64,000 bases of DNA from Saprospiraceae bacterium (GTDB taxonomy: Bacteria > Bacteroidota > Bacteroidia > Chitinophagales > Saprospiraceae). The notes under the pieces are model-generated. The model did no database searches. It was not told the origin of the DNA and worked only from the letters and a program-made list of their open reading frames with translations. The position numbers and the translations under genes are program-made. Location: the NCBI GenBank assembly GCA_013360405.1, contig JABWBR010000044.1, positions 1 to 64,000 of the forward strand. The letters are read 5' to 3'. This document shows, in pieces, positions 9,203 through 18,510 of the stretch. How positions within the stretch are numbered: position 1 is the stretch's first letter; each line of letters opens with the position of its first letter.

Positions 9203-9673
9203 CTAAAAAGGTAGATCTTCATTTGTGTCCTCTTGCCGCCCATAAGTAAACTCTTTATAATAATTATGTTTAATGTATTCAGAATCTTTTATTCTATAAG
9301 TATCGCTTTTCATTCTGGTCGGGACTAGATAATCGGACTTTAGGTCATCATAAGATTTCTGTACATAATACGCATTAAATATAATTTCACAATATTCACT
9401 ATTGACCCTTAATGCATCATAAAATTCACAGTCCGGTTCATTGGTTAATATTATACCAAACTCATCATCATATTCTAGTGTATGATAAGTTTCTGATATA
9501 ATTTGTTGTAAATCATTATGCTGTCGAAAAAGATCAATCATAGCTTCAATTATCTCTTCGCTAGATTCATCTATTTCTGTATACCCCGTCTCTTCTGAGC
9601 AAGAAGTAGACTTAACATCTATGAAGCTATCTTTAGAAGTTCCACCCATAAAGAGTAAAGTAATTTTGAGCAT
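9203..9673 (-). CDS. Hypothetical protein in defence island
   Basis: This 156-aa, very acidic protein is encoded by strongly AT-rich DNA. I do not recognise a family. It starts MLKITLLFMGG, which may be a buried strand and not a signal peptide. The rest is rich in D, E, S and Y, with no cysteine motif, nucleotide-binding loop or membrane helix. It sits between hsdR (136 bp upstream) and the NACHT gene (129 bp downstream) on the same strand. No clear promoter was found in front of it, so read-through from hsdR is possible. It could be a partner of either neighbour or an unrelated cargo gene. Confidence 0.6.
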   Translation of the reverse strand: MLKITLLFMGGTSKDSFIDVKSTSCSEETGYTEIDESSEEIIEAMIDLFRQHNDLQQIISETYHTLEYDDEFGIILTNEPDCEFYDALRVNSEYCEIIFNAYYVQKSYDDLKSDYLVPTRMKSDTYRIKDSEYIKHNYYKEFTYGRQEDTNEDLPF

Positions 9674-9809
9674 ATTGTTAATGTTAATTCAAATTGATAA
9701 TCAATTATTTAAGTTGAAATCACAAATTCCAGTACTTATTCCTGCCATCATGATGTTTTGACTTTGCTATAGTGCAACTTGTCTGCTTTGATAAATAAAA
9801 CAACCGCAT

Positions 9810-12800
9810 TCATTGAGGGTCCTTCCTCGCATCCCTCAATTTATTGTAAGCTTCCGATGCCAGCCATTTAGTCACTTCCTTTTTAAATCCGTCGTCATTC
9901 ATAAAGCGAGCAAAAATATCTTCGTTTTGATCCATACGTTCAACGAAGAGTGCCTGAAGAAGATTCTGAAAAACCAAAATGAATTTATCTTGGGGATTAA
10001 CTTCTGCCGCCTTGATTATGGCTTCATCACGTATGGCTGTTTCGACAATTTGATCAAAGAATAATTGATCAGCTTGGTTGAAATCCGTAGCAAAACGTTC
10101 ATTTACAATATCAATAAGGCGAGAAAGCGCCACCGGATCTTCTCGAACCATGCCAGTGCCAACCTCAGTGGGGCCGTCAAGGTGCTGGGAATACCCCTCC
10201 CGGAGGTCTATAGATCCTTCACTTATTTTTTGAAGCCTGTAGTATTCGAGCCTTACTTCATCGTCAAAATTGTAGCGCGGCCCACCATGTCGTAGCGGTA
10301 GTTTAGGCGAAAGATGTCTTAAAAAAACATAGAGCTTTTCCAGGTCAGAATCCTGGTATGGAATAACCTGGCTCAAAAAAGCGTAGAGATTTCGAAAAGA
10401 CTGCAACTTCCCCCTCCACAATTCCGCTTCCTCTTCATTGTCTCTTAGCAAAGTCGAAAATCGCGAAACTGCAGGATCTAGTGATGCATTCATGGCCTCA
10501 TGATCAGCAGGGCTTTGTCGCTGCTTGGGTTTGAAATAAACCTGGCAGAAACGTTCAATGTCTTCTCGCAAATAAATACCGGAAATTTCTAATTCATGCT
10601 GCAACCGGTACATATGCGCTGGATCAACCTCCTCCCCAATTTCAGCACCTTCATAATAGATTTTGAATGCAGCTTTGATTTCTTCCCGATCATTTACGAA
10701 ATCGAGTACAAAAGTCTCTTCTTTGAGCGGATGTGTTCGGTTGAGCCTCGAAAGTGTTTGTACGGCTTGAATACCGGCCAATCGCTTATCAACATACATG
10801 GTATGCAAAAGCGGTTGATCAAATCCTGTTTGATATTTCTCCGCTACTAGTAAAACATGGTATTCCGGAGTACTGAATTTTTCCGGCAATTCTTTTTCTT
10901 TAATACCATCGTTCATGCCTTCTTCCGTATAGGTAACATTCGGAATTTTATCATCATTAACGACACCGGAGAAAGCAACTAGTGATTTAATTGCATAACC
11001 TTTTCTCTTGATGTAGGCGTCAAAACTCAATTTATAGCGCACCGCCTCCAGCCTTGAGCCTGTCACCACCATTGCTTTGGCATGGCCTCCAATTTTATGG
11101 CGCGTCATTGCGTAAAAATGCTCGACCATAATTTCCGTTTTTTGGGCAATATTGTGAGGGTGAAGCCGCAAAAAACGCGCTAATGCTTTTGCTGCATTTT
11201 TTCGTTCTACTTGTGGGTCGTCATCACTGGATTGTATGAGTTTGTAATATGTAGCATAAGTGGTGTAATTTTTAAGTACGTCTAGAATGAAGCCCTCTTC
11301 AATAGCCTGACGCATAGTATAGCGGTGGAATGGAGCGCCATTGTGCCCAAATACTTTCAATGTTTTGTGTTTTGGGGTGGCTGTAAATGCAAAAAAGCTG
11401 ATGTTATCCTGTCTCCCGCGCTTGGCCATGCTGCGGTATAGATCAGCCATCTTGTCTTCCCCCTCCTCCAATGCCCGGCTTTGGGCTTCGTCTACCAGCT
11501 TTTCACCGCCCAATACTTCTTTCAGGTCAGTGGCAGCTTCGCCTCCTTGCGAGCTATGTGCTTCATCGATAATTACAGCAAATCGCCTGGTGGGCAACAC
11601 ACCTTTCTCCGCTTCACCCCGCTCTTCCGCCATTTTCATCAATTGTTTTGCAACGAAAGGGAATTTCTGTAACGTGGTAATCACAATGGGTACGGCATTC
11701 TCCAAGGCCTCTGCCAATTGCCGGGAGTTTTCATCAATTTTTAATACAACGCCTCGTTTGTGTTCAAATTGGTAAACGGTGTCCTGCAGTTGCTTGTCCA
11801 GCACAAGTCTATCGGTGATGACAACGACGGAATCAAAAACCCGCTGGTTTTCGTCATTATGTAAAGAGGCGAGCCGGTGTGCAAGCCATCCGATGGTATT
11901 GCTCTTACCGCTACCGGCGGAATGCTCAATCAGATAGTTATTCCCCGTACCGGCTGTTCGAGCAGCGTTTACTAATAACCTGACCGCTTCTAATTGGTGA
12001 TAACGCGGAAAAATCATCGTTTCTTTTTTCACCTTGCGTCCTTCATCGCTTAGCTTTTCTTCGACCTGAAGGTGAATGTATCGGGCAAGCAAGTCGAGCA
12101 GACTATCATGTTGCAACATCTCTTCCCACAAATATGCCGTGCGGTAAGTTCTGCCATTTGGATCAGGGGGATTGCCGGCGCCTCCTTCGTAGCCTTTATT
12201 TAGGGGCAGAAAATAGGTGGCACTGCCCGCCAAACGGGTAGTCATGAACACGGATTCTGTGTCCACTGCGAAATGAACCAGCGTCCTGCGCTTGAACTCG
12301 AACAGCGTTTCGCGAGGGTCCCGATCCCGTTTGTATTGTCGTTTTGCATCTTCAACGGTCTGATTGGTCAGTGGGTTTTTGAGCTCCAGAGTAGCAATGG
12401 GAATGCCGTTCAGGCTGATGGTCAGATCAAGTGATTGATTGCTTCGTGTTGAAAATTGGAGTTGGCGGGTGATACCCAGACAATTTAGGGCGTAATTTGC
12501 CTCTAATTCAGGGTTCATCGTGTGCGCCGCTTTGAAATATGCGATGTATAAGGTGCGACCATAACATTTGAAACCGTGGCGAAGGGTGGTCAGTGAGCCA
12601 TAGGTGTCCATCCATTTGCACAGATCGCCTAGTATTTGCGTGGAAGTATGCTCGCCGTGCAAGGCTTCGAGTTTGGCCCATTCTTTGGGTTGCGTCGTTC
12701 GGATAAAATCCAACGCCACCTGCGGAAAGATTGCCCTCGTTTTATCGTAACCGTTTTTGTCTATGGCTTTATAGCCGTTTTCGAGGAGGTAGGTTTCGAT

Positions 12801-12839
12801 GACGGTTTCGAAGGCGGATTCGGTTGAGGACTTAATCAT
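9810..12839 (-). CDS. hsdR: Type I restriction endonuclease subunit HsdR
   Basis: This 1009-aa motor/nuclease subunit translocates DNA and cuts it at a distance from unmethylated sites. The N-terminal PD-(D/E)xK nuclease core has Asp138 (SLDLTISL) and ELK with Glu152 and Lys154. The superfamily 2 helicase has Walker A HSAGSGKS (307-314), DEAH at 425-428, motif III FTATP, and a late motif LSRLNRTHP. A helical C-terminus follows for contact with the methylase core. The ATG at 12839 overlaps the TGA of the HNH gene (ATGA), so the gene is translationally coupled to it. It is the last gene of the five-gene operon and looks intact. Confidence 0.95.
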   Translation of the reverse strand: MIKSSTESAFETVIETYLLENGYKAIDKNGYDKTRAIFPQVALDFIRTTQPKEWAKLEALHGEHTSTQILGDLCKWMDTYGSLTTLRHGFKCYGRTLYIAYFKAAHTMNPELEANYALNCLGITRQLQFSTRSNQSLDLTISLNGIPIATLELKNPLTNQTVEDAKRQYKRDRDPRETLFEFKRRTLVHFAVDTESVFMTTRLAGSATYFLPLNKGYEGGAGNPPDPNGRTYRTAYLWEEMLQHDSLLDLLARYIHLQVEEKLSDEGRKVKKETMIFPRYHQLEAVRLLVNAARTAGTGNNYLIEHSAGSGKSNTIGWLAHRLASLHNDENQRVFDSVVVITDRLVLDKQLQDTVYQFEHKRGVVLKIDENSRQLAEALENAVPIVITTLQKFPFVAKQLMKMAEERGEAEKGVLPTRRFAVIIDEAHSSQGGEAATDLKEVLGGEKLVDEAQSRALEEGEDKMADLYRSMAKRGRQDNISFFAFTATPKHKTLKVFGHNGAPFHRYTMRQAIEEGFILDVLKNYTTYATYYKLIQSSDDDPQVERKNAAKALARFLRLHPHNIAQKTEIMVEHFYAMTRHKIGGHAKAMVVTGSRLEAVRYKLSFDAYIKRKGYAIKSLVAFSGVVNDDKIPNVTYTEEGMNDGIKEKELPEKFSTPEYHVLLVAEKYQTGFDQPLLHTMYVDKRLAGIQAVQTLSRLNRTHPLKEETFVLDFVNDREEIKAAFKIYYEGAEIGEEVDPAHMYRLQHELEISGIYLREDIERFCQVYFKPKQRQSPADHEAMNASLDPAVSRFSTLLRDNEEEAELWRGKLQSFRNLYAFLSQVIPYQDSDLEKLYVFLRHLSPKLPLRHGGPRYNFDDEVRLEYYRLQKISEGSIDLREGYSQHLDGPTEVGTGMVREDPVALSRLIDIVNERFATDFNQADQLFFDQIVETAIRDEAIIKAAEVNPQDKFILVFQNLLQALFVERMDQNEDIFARFMNDDGFKKEVTKWLASEAYNKLRDARKDPQ

Positions 12840-13546
12840 GACTTTCCAGAATTTTGAAGCCTATTCCGAGGGCGTGGTGAAACTACTTCCCCATTTTGGT
12901 CAAAGCAATCTGGCGCAGTGTTAGGAAATACCCTGATAAGTTCCAGTCGAACCGCTGAAATCCCTTCAAAAGCAGCCATCCAAATACTAAAAAAACCAGT
13001 CGAGGCAGCTTCCGCACAAATTCTACGAATATTTACTTGTCCTCGATCATAGTCTTCTCGGGCTTGTTTTGCTTGGACCCATGCTTGAACTCTTTGACTA
13101 AATCGTTCTAAAGCAGAAAATAATATTGTATCATCCCAATTATGGCAATCATTACGATTAAGTGCAACTAAATCTAGTGTTTTCGTTGCCATACTTGCCA
13201 AATTTTGATCTAACTGTGGATTGATTTCAACACTACCAGTTTCTTCATAAATATAAACAACAAAAGTATTATCTCTATCAGGAAGTAAATGAGTACCAAG
13301 GTCGATTATCTTGGTTGACTTTGCTGAATTGCAATTGACACATCCAAGTAAAAAATTATCCCAATTATTTCGGAGATGCATATATCCTAAAGCTGGATCC
13401 TTGGGCAAGATATGTTCAACTGCTATGTTTGTAGGTATTCTTCTTTCGCAATAGCAACAATAAGCACCAAGTTGGTTAACCAGATCTTGTTTTGCATCTT
13501 GATAGTTTGTATAATTTGCTCCATTACCTTTATCTACCGGTCTCAT
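12836..13546 (-). CDS. HNH endonuclease, Septu PtuB-like (TIGR02646-type)
   Basis: This 236-aa protein is counted from ATG at 13546 (MRPVDKG, the usual opening of this family); an upstream TTG at 13552 is possible. A zinc-ribbon HNH core is visible: Cys30, Cys31 and Cys33 in CCYC, catalytic-type His45 in VEHILPK, and CVNCNSAKS with Cys69 and Cys72. In Septu systems and in Ec78-type retrons such nucleases work with an AAA ATPase, and that partner is the adjacent upstream gene here. The ORFs are separated by 13 bp upstream and overlap hsdR by 4 bp downstream. The family assignment is from memory of motifs, with no search run. Confidence 0.82.
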   Translation of the reverse strand: MRPVDKGNGANYTNYQDAKQDLVNQLGAYCCYCERRIPTNIAVEHILPKDPALGYMHLRNNWDNFLLGCVNCNSAKSTKIIDLGTHLLPDRDNTFVVYIYEETGSVEINPQLDQNLASMATKTLDLVALNRNDCHNWDDTILFSALERFSQRVQAWVQAKQAREDYDRGQVNIRRICAEAASTGFFSIWMAAFEGISAVRLELIRVFPNTAPDCFDQNGEVVSPRPRNRLQNSGKS

Positions 13547-13559
13547 TTTCAATCATGTG

Positions 13560-14804
13560 TTAGATTAAGCCTTTACTTTCAAGCAAAGCTGTATAAGCTG
13601 GATTATCGGAAAAAGGTTCAAGTAATCGAATAATTGCGTTCTTGATTTCTTCTTTTCTTCGGTTATCAGCTGTTCTAGCTTCTTCAACAAGTCTAAAATA
13701 GCTTCGAGCTATTTCTCTCATATTCTTAATTCGGGGGCTATATTCAGTATTTTCAACTTCCATTACAAATTTCGCAATCTCCTCTAAACTTTTTCCATAA
13801 GGATCAACATCCAGATCACCATCTAATTTAATTACTTCACCTTGTCTAGCAGTTTGAATAATAAAAGGAGAATGCGTAGTTACAATGAATTGAATATTTG
13901 GGAAAGCCCTTCTTAATTTTTCTGCAATTTCCATTTGCCACTTAGGATGCAAATGCAACTCTAACTCATCAATTAAAACAACCCCTGATCCTTCTAGAGG
14001 ATTCTGCAGTGACGGATTAGCCAAAGCAAGCCTTCTTCCAAGGTCACAGATCATGGCTATTAGAGCTCTTTCTCCGTCGGACAATTGACGTAGATCCAAT
14101 TCTTCACTATTTTTTGTGACCAAAAATCTTAATGGTCTTTCTTTTACCTCTAATCTTGAGAATCCGTCCAAAAAATATTCAATAGCATTATTGATTGCCC
14201 TTACTACATTGTCCCCCATATAGGATGTATTTCGCGTTTCTCTATCATATGTCAATGCGATGGAAACGCGATATCTCGACATAAAATCTTGGTAGTCAAC
14301 TAAATTGTTTAATAATGCTCCTGAATAAGCCATCGCTTGGCCTGATCTTTCAACCTGTGGAAGTGTTTTTGGGAAGCGATATCCAGCGCGATCGATGGTA
14401 TAGTAGACGGCCAAGGGGGCCTGATCATCAGACCGAAAGGGGTTTCCGTAGGCGCTTTTTATTTCATTTGCAACTACTTCCTGTAACCTAGTGATAGGTG
14501 ATGTACGTGTAGGTTCTACCTTTACACTGTATTGTATCGGAATTCCGGCGCAATTTGCATTTATTGATAATATAGCCTCTCTTCCTCCTATATTGATTTC
14601 TGACTTGTTTATTCTTCTTTGCTGAAAACTTGCTTCCGATATTTGAGGTATAAGATGAGAAAACAATAGCGCTAGAGCATCCAAAATAGTCGTTTTTCCT
14701 CGACCATTCACACCCGCGATAACGGTGAAATGTTCTGAAAAGGAGAATCTTGTTTGTTCCCTAAAACCTTTGTAATTTGATATATTCAATTCTAGTATTT
14801 TCAT
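13560..14804 (-). CDS. AAA/ABC-type ATPase, Septu PtuA-like
   Basis: This 414-aa ATPase is counted from ATG at 14804, which gives the canonical opening MKILELNISNYKGF. The start at 14822 would overlap hsdS by 17 bp. Walker A is GVNGRGKT (31-38), the ABC-like signature is LSDGE (241-245), Walker B is VVLIDELELHLHP (275-287) and the switch histidine lies in TTHSPF (310-315). There is no Toprim nuclease, so it is not an OLD protein. With the downstream HNH gene it forms a PtuA/PtuB-like pair. Known Septu ATPases hold the nuclease in check until phage infection; that role here is inferred. The start lies 1 bp after the hsdS stop. Confidence 0.82.
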   Translation of the reverse strand: MKILELNISNYKGFREQTRFSFSEHFTVIAGVNGRGKTTILDALALLFSHLIPQISEASFQQRRINKSEINIGGREAILSINANCAGIPIQYSVKVEPTRTSPITRLQEVVANEIKSAYGNPFRSDDQAPLAVYYTIDRAGYRFPKTLPQVERSGQAMAYSGALLNNLVDYQDFMSRYRVSIALTYDRETRNTSYMGDNVVRAINNAIEYFLDGFSRLEVKERPLRFLVTKNSEELDLRQLSDGERALIAMICDLGRRLALANPSLQNPLEGSGVVLIDELELHLHPKWQMEIAEKLRRAFPNIQFIVTTHSPFIIQTARQGEVIKLDGDLDVDPYGKSLEEIAKFVMEVENTEYSPRIKNMREIARSYFRLVEEARTADNRRKEEIKNAIIRLLEPFSDNPAYTALLESKGLI

Positions 14805-14805
14805 G

Positions 14806-16080
14806 TCAATTAGCTTTTCCAATTTGCCCTGTTACAGCTGCTGTAATTAATGCAATACGTCGCTCCTTAAGCAAATTAATACTACACAAAGTACTTATAC
14901 GAATAGCATCAAGTCGTTGGGTCTCCTTATTAATAAAAGAAACAATTTCAACTTGTTCTTCCAAAGGTGGTAGTGCAATTAGCATTGCACCATATTTTTC
15001 ACTATTAAAGTTTGGAATAGTTGCTTGAATCATGCCTTCATTTATTTGCGCCCAATAAAAGTTTGATTGAGCAAATTCAATTAGAAATTCAGGCAATAGA
15101 CGTGTCCTATCACATCGGAATCTTATTAAGTAGCCTGCAAAACATGCTCTACCCCAGGATATTTTATAAATAAATGTTTTACCAACCGTTGCGCCACTTC
15201 TTGCAAAAAGTATGTCTCCTGATTCAAGAAGATAAGGTTCTGCTAGTTCTGGCGTTAAAGACTTGAACGTTTCTGGTCTTAAATTCCCAAACTCATCGAT
15301 ATCTGTAATTCTTACAAAGCGAGGATTATTGGGATCGTCATCTAAAGCAGCTTCATTTGCTCCATATTGTAAGGGAATGTTTGTAAGAAATTTTAGCTGC
15401 AATATTAGCCATCCCTCCGGCACTTCCCCTAACCACGCCACCCCTGAATCTTTCATATTTACATTGGGGTCAAGCCCGCGTGTGACTGCACGCGTAATAA
15501 GCGCCTGCCGTTTTTCAGCCAACAAAGCGAGCAGTCGTTCTTTGGCGGCAATGAGGGCGTCTATGCGGGCAGTTTCGCTATCTAGGAAAGAGGCAATTCG
15601 GCGCTGAACTTCAATGGTTGGTACTTTTACAAATATATTTCCTAAATCTGAGGCATTTATTGCCGGATAGCTTACACCTACCGACCTCATTTCAACTGCT
15701 GACAAAAACGATGTTGTTCGTAGTGAATACTTACAAAAACTCGGAATTATATAATCTGGATTAGGGCGTATGACAGCAAAACCAGTTGAAACAATCAAGT
15801 TATCCGGAGGAGCTTCAATTGGCGCTATGGCTTGTAAATAGGTTCTCACCGTTGATATTATTACGTCTCCGTCCTTAACAACTCTTCTTGCCCTACTCGG
15901 AGCATCTCCGAAACGATAAGTGGTCGGTGGCTCAACTCGCCCATTGGAACTTACGTTGCCTATATCAAGATACTTTAATTCATAGTCTGGATCTGTTGTA
16001 TCAGGCAATGTTTCTTCATTAATTGATACCAAGTATTTCAATCTTTTTAAAGACCAATATATTTTTTCTTCTTTTCTCAT
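14806..16080 (-). CDS. hsdS: Type I restriction-modification specificity subunit HsdS
   Basis: This 424-aa DNA-recognition subunit has the expected two halves. A target-recognition domain (about 1-155) is followed by a conserved helical spacer (VQRRIASFLDSETARIDALI, then KRQALITRAVTRGL). A second target-recognition domain (about 215-375) is followed by the matching spacer (EEQVEIVSFINKETQRLDAI ... IALITAAVTGQI). Both halves are full length, so it should read a bipartite site; the site itself cannot be predicted. The ATG at 16080 overlaps the TGA of hsdM. The two recognition halves lie in AT-rich DNA, as is usual for exchangeable domains. Confidence 0.94.
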   Translation of the reverse strand: MRKEEKIYWSLKRLKYLVSINEETLPDTTDPDYELKYLDIGNVSSNGRVEPPTTYRFGDAPSRARRVVKDGDVIISTVRTYLQAIAPIEAPPDNLIVSTGFAVIRPNPDYIIPSFCKYSLRTTSFLSAVEMRSVGVSYPAINASDLGNIFVKVPTIEVQRRIASFLDSETARIDALIAAKERLLALLAEKRQALITRAVTRGLDPNVNMKDSGVAWLGEVPEGWLILQLKFLTNIPLQYGANEAALDDDPNNPRFVRITDIDEFGNLRPETFKSLTPELAEPYLLESGDILFARSGATVGKTFIYKISWGRACFAGYLIRFRCDRTRLLPEFLIEFAQSNFYWAQINEGMIQATIPNFNSEKYGAMLIALPPLEEQVEIVSFINKETQRLDAIRISTLCSINLLKERRIALITAAVTGQIGKAN

Positions 16081-18038
16081 CTCATCACCTCCCTTAACAG
16101 TTTTAAAATCTCCTCCTCAACTACTTTCAGTTCCTGGTCGATCACTTCCAGCTGTCTTGGGGGCTGGTAAGTATAAAAAAAACGGTTAAAGTTAATTTCA
16201 TAACCCACTTTATCCTTACTCCTGTCCATCCAGGCATCCTGGACGTGAGGCAATACTTCCCTTTTGAAATAGACTTCAATATCTTCTTCAAGGGGTATAT
16301 TCTCAAAATCGCGCAACTCGGGATCAGGTTCATAGTCATTTTTGCCTTTTCGCACGGGTACAGCCTTCGGGTCGCGCTGGGTGAAAACATCACGGAATAA
16401 CTTATGCTCAGTATTTTTCCACTTCAGGCGCAAGAGTTTGCGGATTTGCTTTTCTGCTTCGTTCCAGTCTGACATTGGCTCGCGCCCAAGTGTTTTATCA
16501 ATCATCTGCACATCATCGAGCAGGTGGGGAAAAGCGTTTAAAAACCGGGCTTTGTCTTCGAAGGTCATCTGGTAGCGCAGGCGGAGTGGGCGTTCCACCG
16601 TTACCCGGGTATAGCCAAAATTGGTATTTTTAAAAATTTTCACCTTATCAGTTGCATCAAACCGGCCGTACAGCCGAACAATATCGGCAATTTGTTCCTC
16701 GGATATTTCGCGTCTTTTGTCGCCGAGGCTGCGGCGCATAGGTACATAGTACTCGCGGGCATCTACCAATTGTATTTTGCCTTTTTTCTTTTGCTCCTTG
16801 CGATTGGTCACTATCCATATATAAGTGCCAATACCGGTATTGTAAAACATCTGCTCTGGCAAAGCCACAATGGCTTCGAGCCAGTCGTTTTCAATAATCC
16901 AGCGCCGGATATTACTCTCGCCGGAACCAGCCCCTCCGGTGAATAAAGGGGAGCCGCTGAATACGATGGCCAATCGCGAGCCATATTTGTTATTTGCTTC
17001 ATCTACCGGCTCAAACTTGCTGATCATGTGCTGAAGGAACAGCAATGCTCCGTCGTTCACTCTTGGCAACCCGGCGCCAAACCGACCGCTCAATCCCAAT
17101 TTTTCGTATTCTTGGGTTATTTCGCTTTGTTGCTTCTTCCAGTCTACGCCAAAAGGGGGGTTGGAGATAACATAATCAAACCGATTGCTACTAAATTGGT
17201 CATCAACCAGGCTGTCTCCATATTTAATATTTTCGCCCAGTCCATTGTGTGCCACCTCTTTAATAAGCATATCCGATGCTGCAGTGGCGAAGGCACGCTT
17301 ATTGTAGTCTTGACCGTAGGTATAGAGTGTAGCTTGCTGATGATGGGCTCTAATATAAGCCTGAGCCTCTGCGAGCATACCTCCCGTACCGCAGCATGGG
17401 TCAAACATAGTGCGTATAGTTCCGGGTATGGTCAGTAATTTATCGTCGTTGATGAACAATAGATTAACCATAAGGCGGATGACCTCGCGTGGAGTGAAAT
17501 GATCGCCTGCTGTTTCATTGGCCAATTCGTTGAATTTTCGAATCAAGTGTTCGAAAATTGTACCCATTTCTGTATTAGAGACGTTATTGGGGTGTAAATC
17601 CACCGTGCTGAATCGAGAAACGACGAGGTATAGAATATTTGCCTCGTTCATCCGCTCGATTTCCTTTTCAAACTCAAAATAGTCGAAGATGCGGCGCACA
17701 TTTGCCGAGAATCCATTGATGTAGCTCACCAGGTCTTTCGCGATAGAATCCGGCGCTCCCTTTAGACGTTCAAAAGTGAAAGATGAGTGGTTGTGGAATT
17801 GCTGCTTAGAAATGCTATTGAGCTTGGCATCAATTACACCGTCTTGTCCTTTGTATTTAACTTCCAGTTGCCGATACTCGGCCAACACAGCCTCTTTTGT
17901 TTCCGCCAATACGCAATCGAAGCGGCGCAGCACGGTCATAGGCAACATGACCCGTTCGTATTGCGGCGGTCGGTATGGCCCCCTTAATAAGTCCGCAATT
18001 TGCCAGATAAGGTTAATATGATCGCTATGATTTGCCAT
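16077..18038 (-). CDS. hsdM: Type I restriction-modification methyltransferase HsdM
   Basis: This 653-aa N6-adenine methyltransferase is counted from ATG at 18038 (MANHSDHINLIWQIADLLRG). The longer start at 18086 would fall inside the putative promoter. Motifs are GDHFTPREV (about 178-186), the AdoMet loop DPCCGTGG (213-220) and the catalytic SNPPFG (292-297). An N-terminal helical HsdM_N-type domain occupies about 5-150, and a long C-terminal helical part contacts HsdS. It is the first gene of the operon hsdM-hsdS-ATPase-HNH-hsdR. It looks intact and should protect host DNA. Confidence 0.95.
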   Translation of the reverse strand: MANHSDHINLIWQIADLLRGPYRPPQYERVMLPMTVLRRFDCVLAETKEAVLAEYRQLEVKYKGQDGVIDAKLNSISKQQFHNHSSFTFERLKGAPDSIAKDLVSYINGFSANVRRIFDYFEFEKEIERMNEANILYLVVSRFSTVDLHPNNVSNTEMGTIFEHLIRKFNELANETAGDHFTPREVIRLMVNLLFINDDKLLTIPGTIRTMFDPCCGTGGMLAEAQAYIRAHHQQATLYTYGQDYNKRAFATAASDMLIKEVAHNGLGENIKYGDSLVDDQFSSNRFDYVISNPPFGVDWKKQQSEITQEYEKLGLSGRFGAGLPRVNDGALLFLQHMISKFEPVDEANNKYGSRLAIVFSGSPLFTGGAGSGESNIRRWIIENDWLEAIVALPEQMFYNTGIGTYIWIVTNRKEQKKKGKIQLVDAREYYVPMRRSLGDKRREISEEQIADIVRLYGRFDATDKVKIFKNTNFGYTRVTVERPLRLRYQMTFEDKARFLNAFPHLLDDVQMIDKTLGREPMSDWNEAEKQIRKLLRLKWKNTEHKLFRDVFTQRDPKAVPVRKGKNDYEPDPELRDFENIPLEEDIEVYFKREVLPHVQDAWMDRSKDKVGYEINFNRFFYTYQPPRQLEVIDQELKVVEEEILKLLREVMR

Positions 18039-18072
18039 AGGGTGTTGAAAACCACTTGGATTTAGAATAGCT

Positions 18073-18152
18073 TTGGAAAGGTGCAAAGTAAAAAAAAATG
18101 CTAAGTTTTTGCGTCAAAAACACTTTGTTTTTAAAACATATTGCACATTTAT
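18073..18152 (-). promoter_or_regulatory. Promoter region of the hsdM operon
   Basis: On the minus strand TTACTTTG (plus 18084-18091) is one base from TAnnTTTG and would place the transcript start about 40 bp before the ATG at 18038. The AT-rich stretch around it aligns with 9097-9176 in front of the NACHT gene. My manual alignment shows roughly 55 identities over 80 positions, with GGTGCAAA, GCTAAG and TTTGTTTTT in identical order. Confidence 0.55.
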
Positions 18153-18510
18153 GAAAACTCAAAAAACACTTTGATATTTATAATCGAGTACTCCGATTAG
18201 TGATTTAGGATCCGGCTCGACCTAGCAAAATAAACCTCATCATTATCAACTTAATACGATTATCATCACTCCCAATGACATTCGGTTGCTTGTAGCAAGC
18301 GGCTAAGGATACAATTTAGATTTCAAAGCTAATGTCTCTTCCAAAGAATGGTATAGGTCTACGCTCCATCTCCGTTGCAAGTGGCGTTGTATTGATTGCG
18401 CCTACACGAACAATCCCGGAGGTTACTTGAAAAAACCTCCTGAATTAGCATCCGTGACAAAGCTTTGTTTCGACTCCGCTCAATGAACAACAAAGATCGC
18501 CCCCTCGCCC
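18153..18510. other. Intergenic region without recognisable gene
   Basis: About 360 bp lie between the hsdM promoter and the 8-bp array. I see no convincing ORF. It contains a small dyad GGAGGTT...AACCTCC (about 18419-18440), and GTTTCGACTCCGCTCAATGAAC at 18467-18488, of which a near copy is at 27955-27976. The plus strand reads a short cysteine-containing peptide (LHLRCKWRCIDC) that might be a worn insertion-sequence remnant, but this is weak. Confidence 0.5.

Noticed and set aside
13560-14804. PrrC/RloC anticodon nuclease as guest of the restriction operon
   Set aside because: The ATPase lacks a C-terminal nuclease extension, and the nuclease is a separate HNH gene; the pair fits PtuA/PtuB better.
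18300-18490. Short cysteine-rich peptide resembling an IS1-type zinc finger
   Set aside because: Only about 35 residues, no start codon and no flanking element ends; too weak to call.
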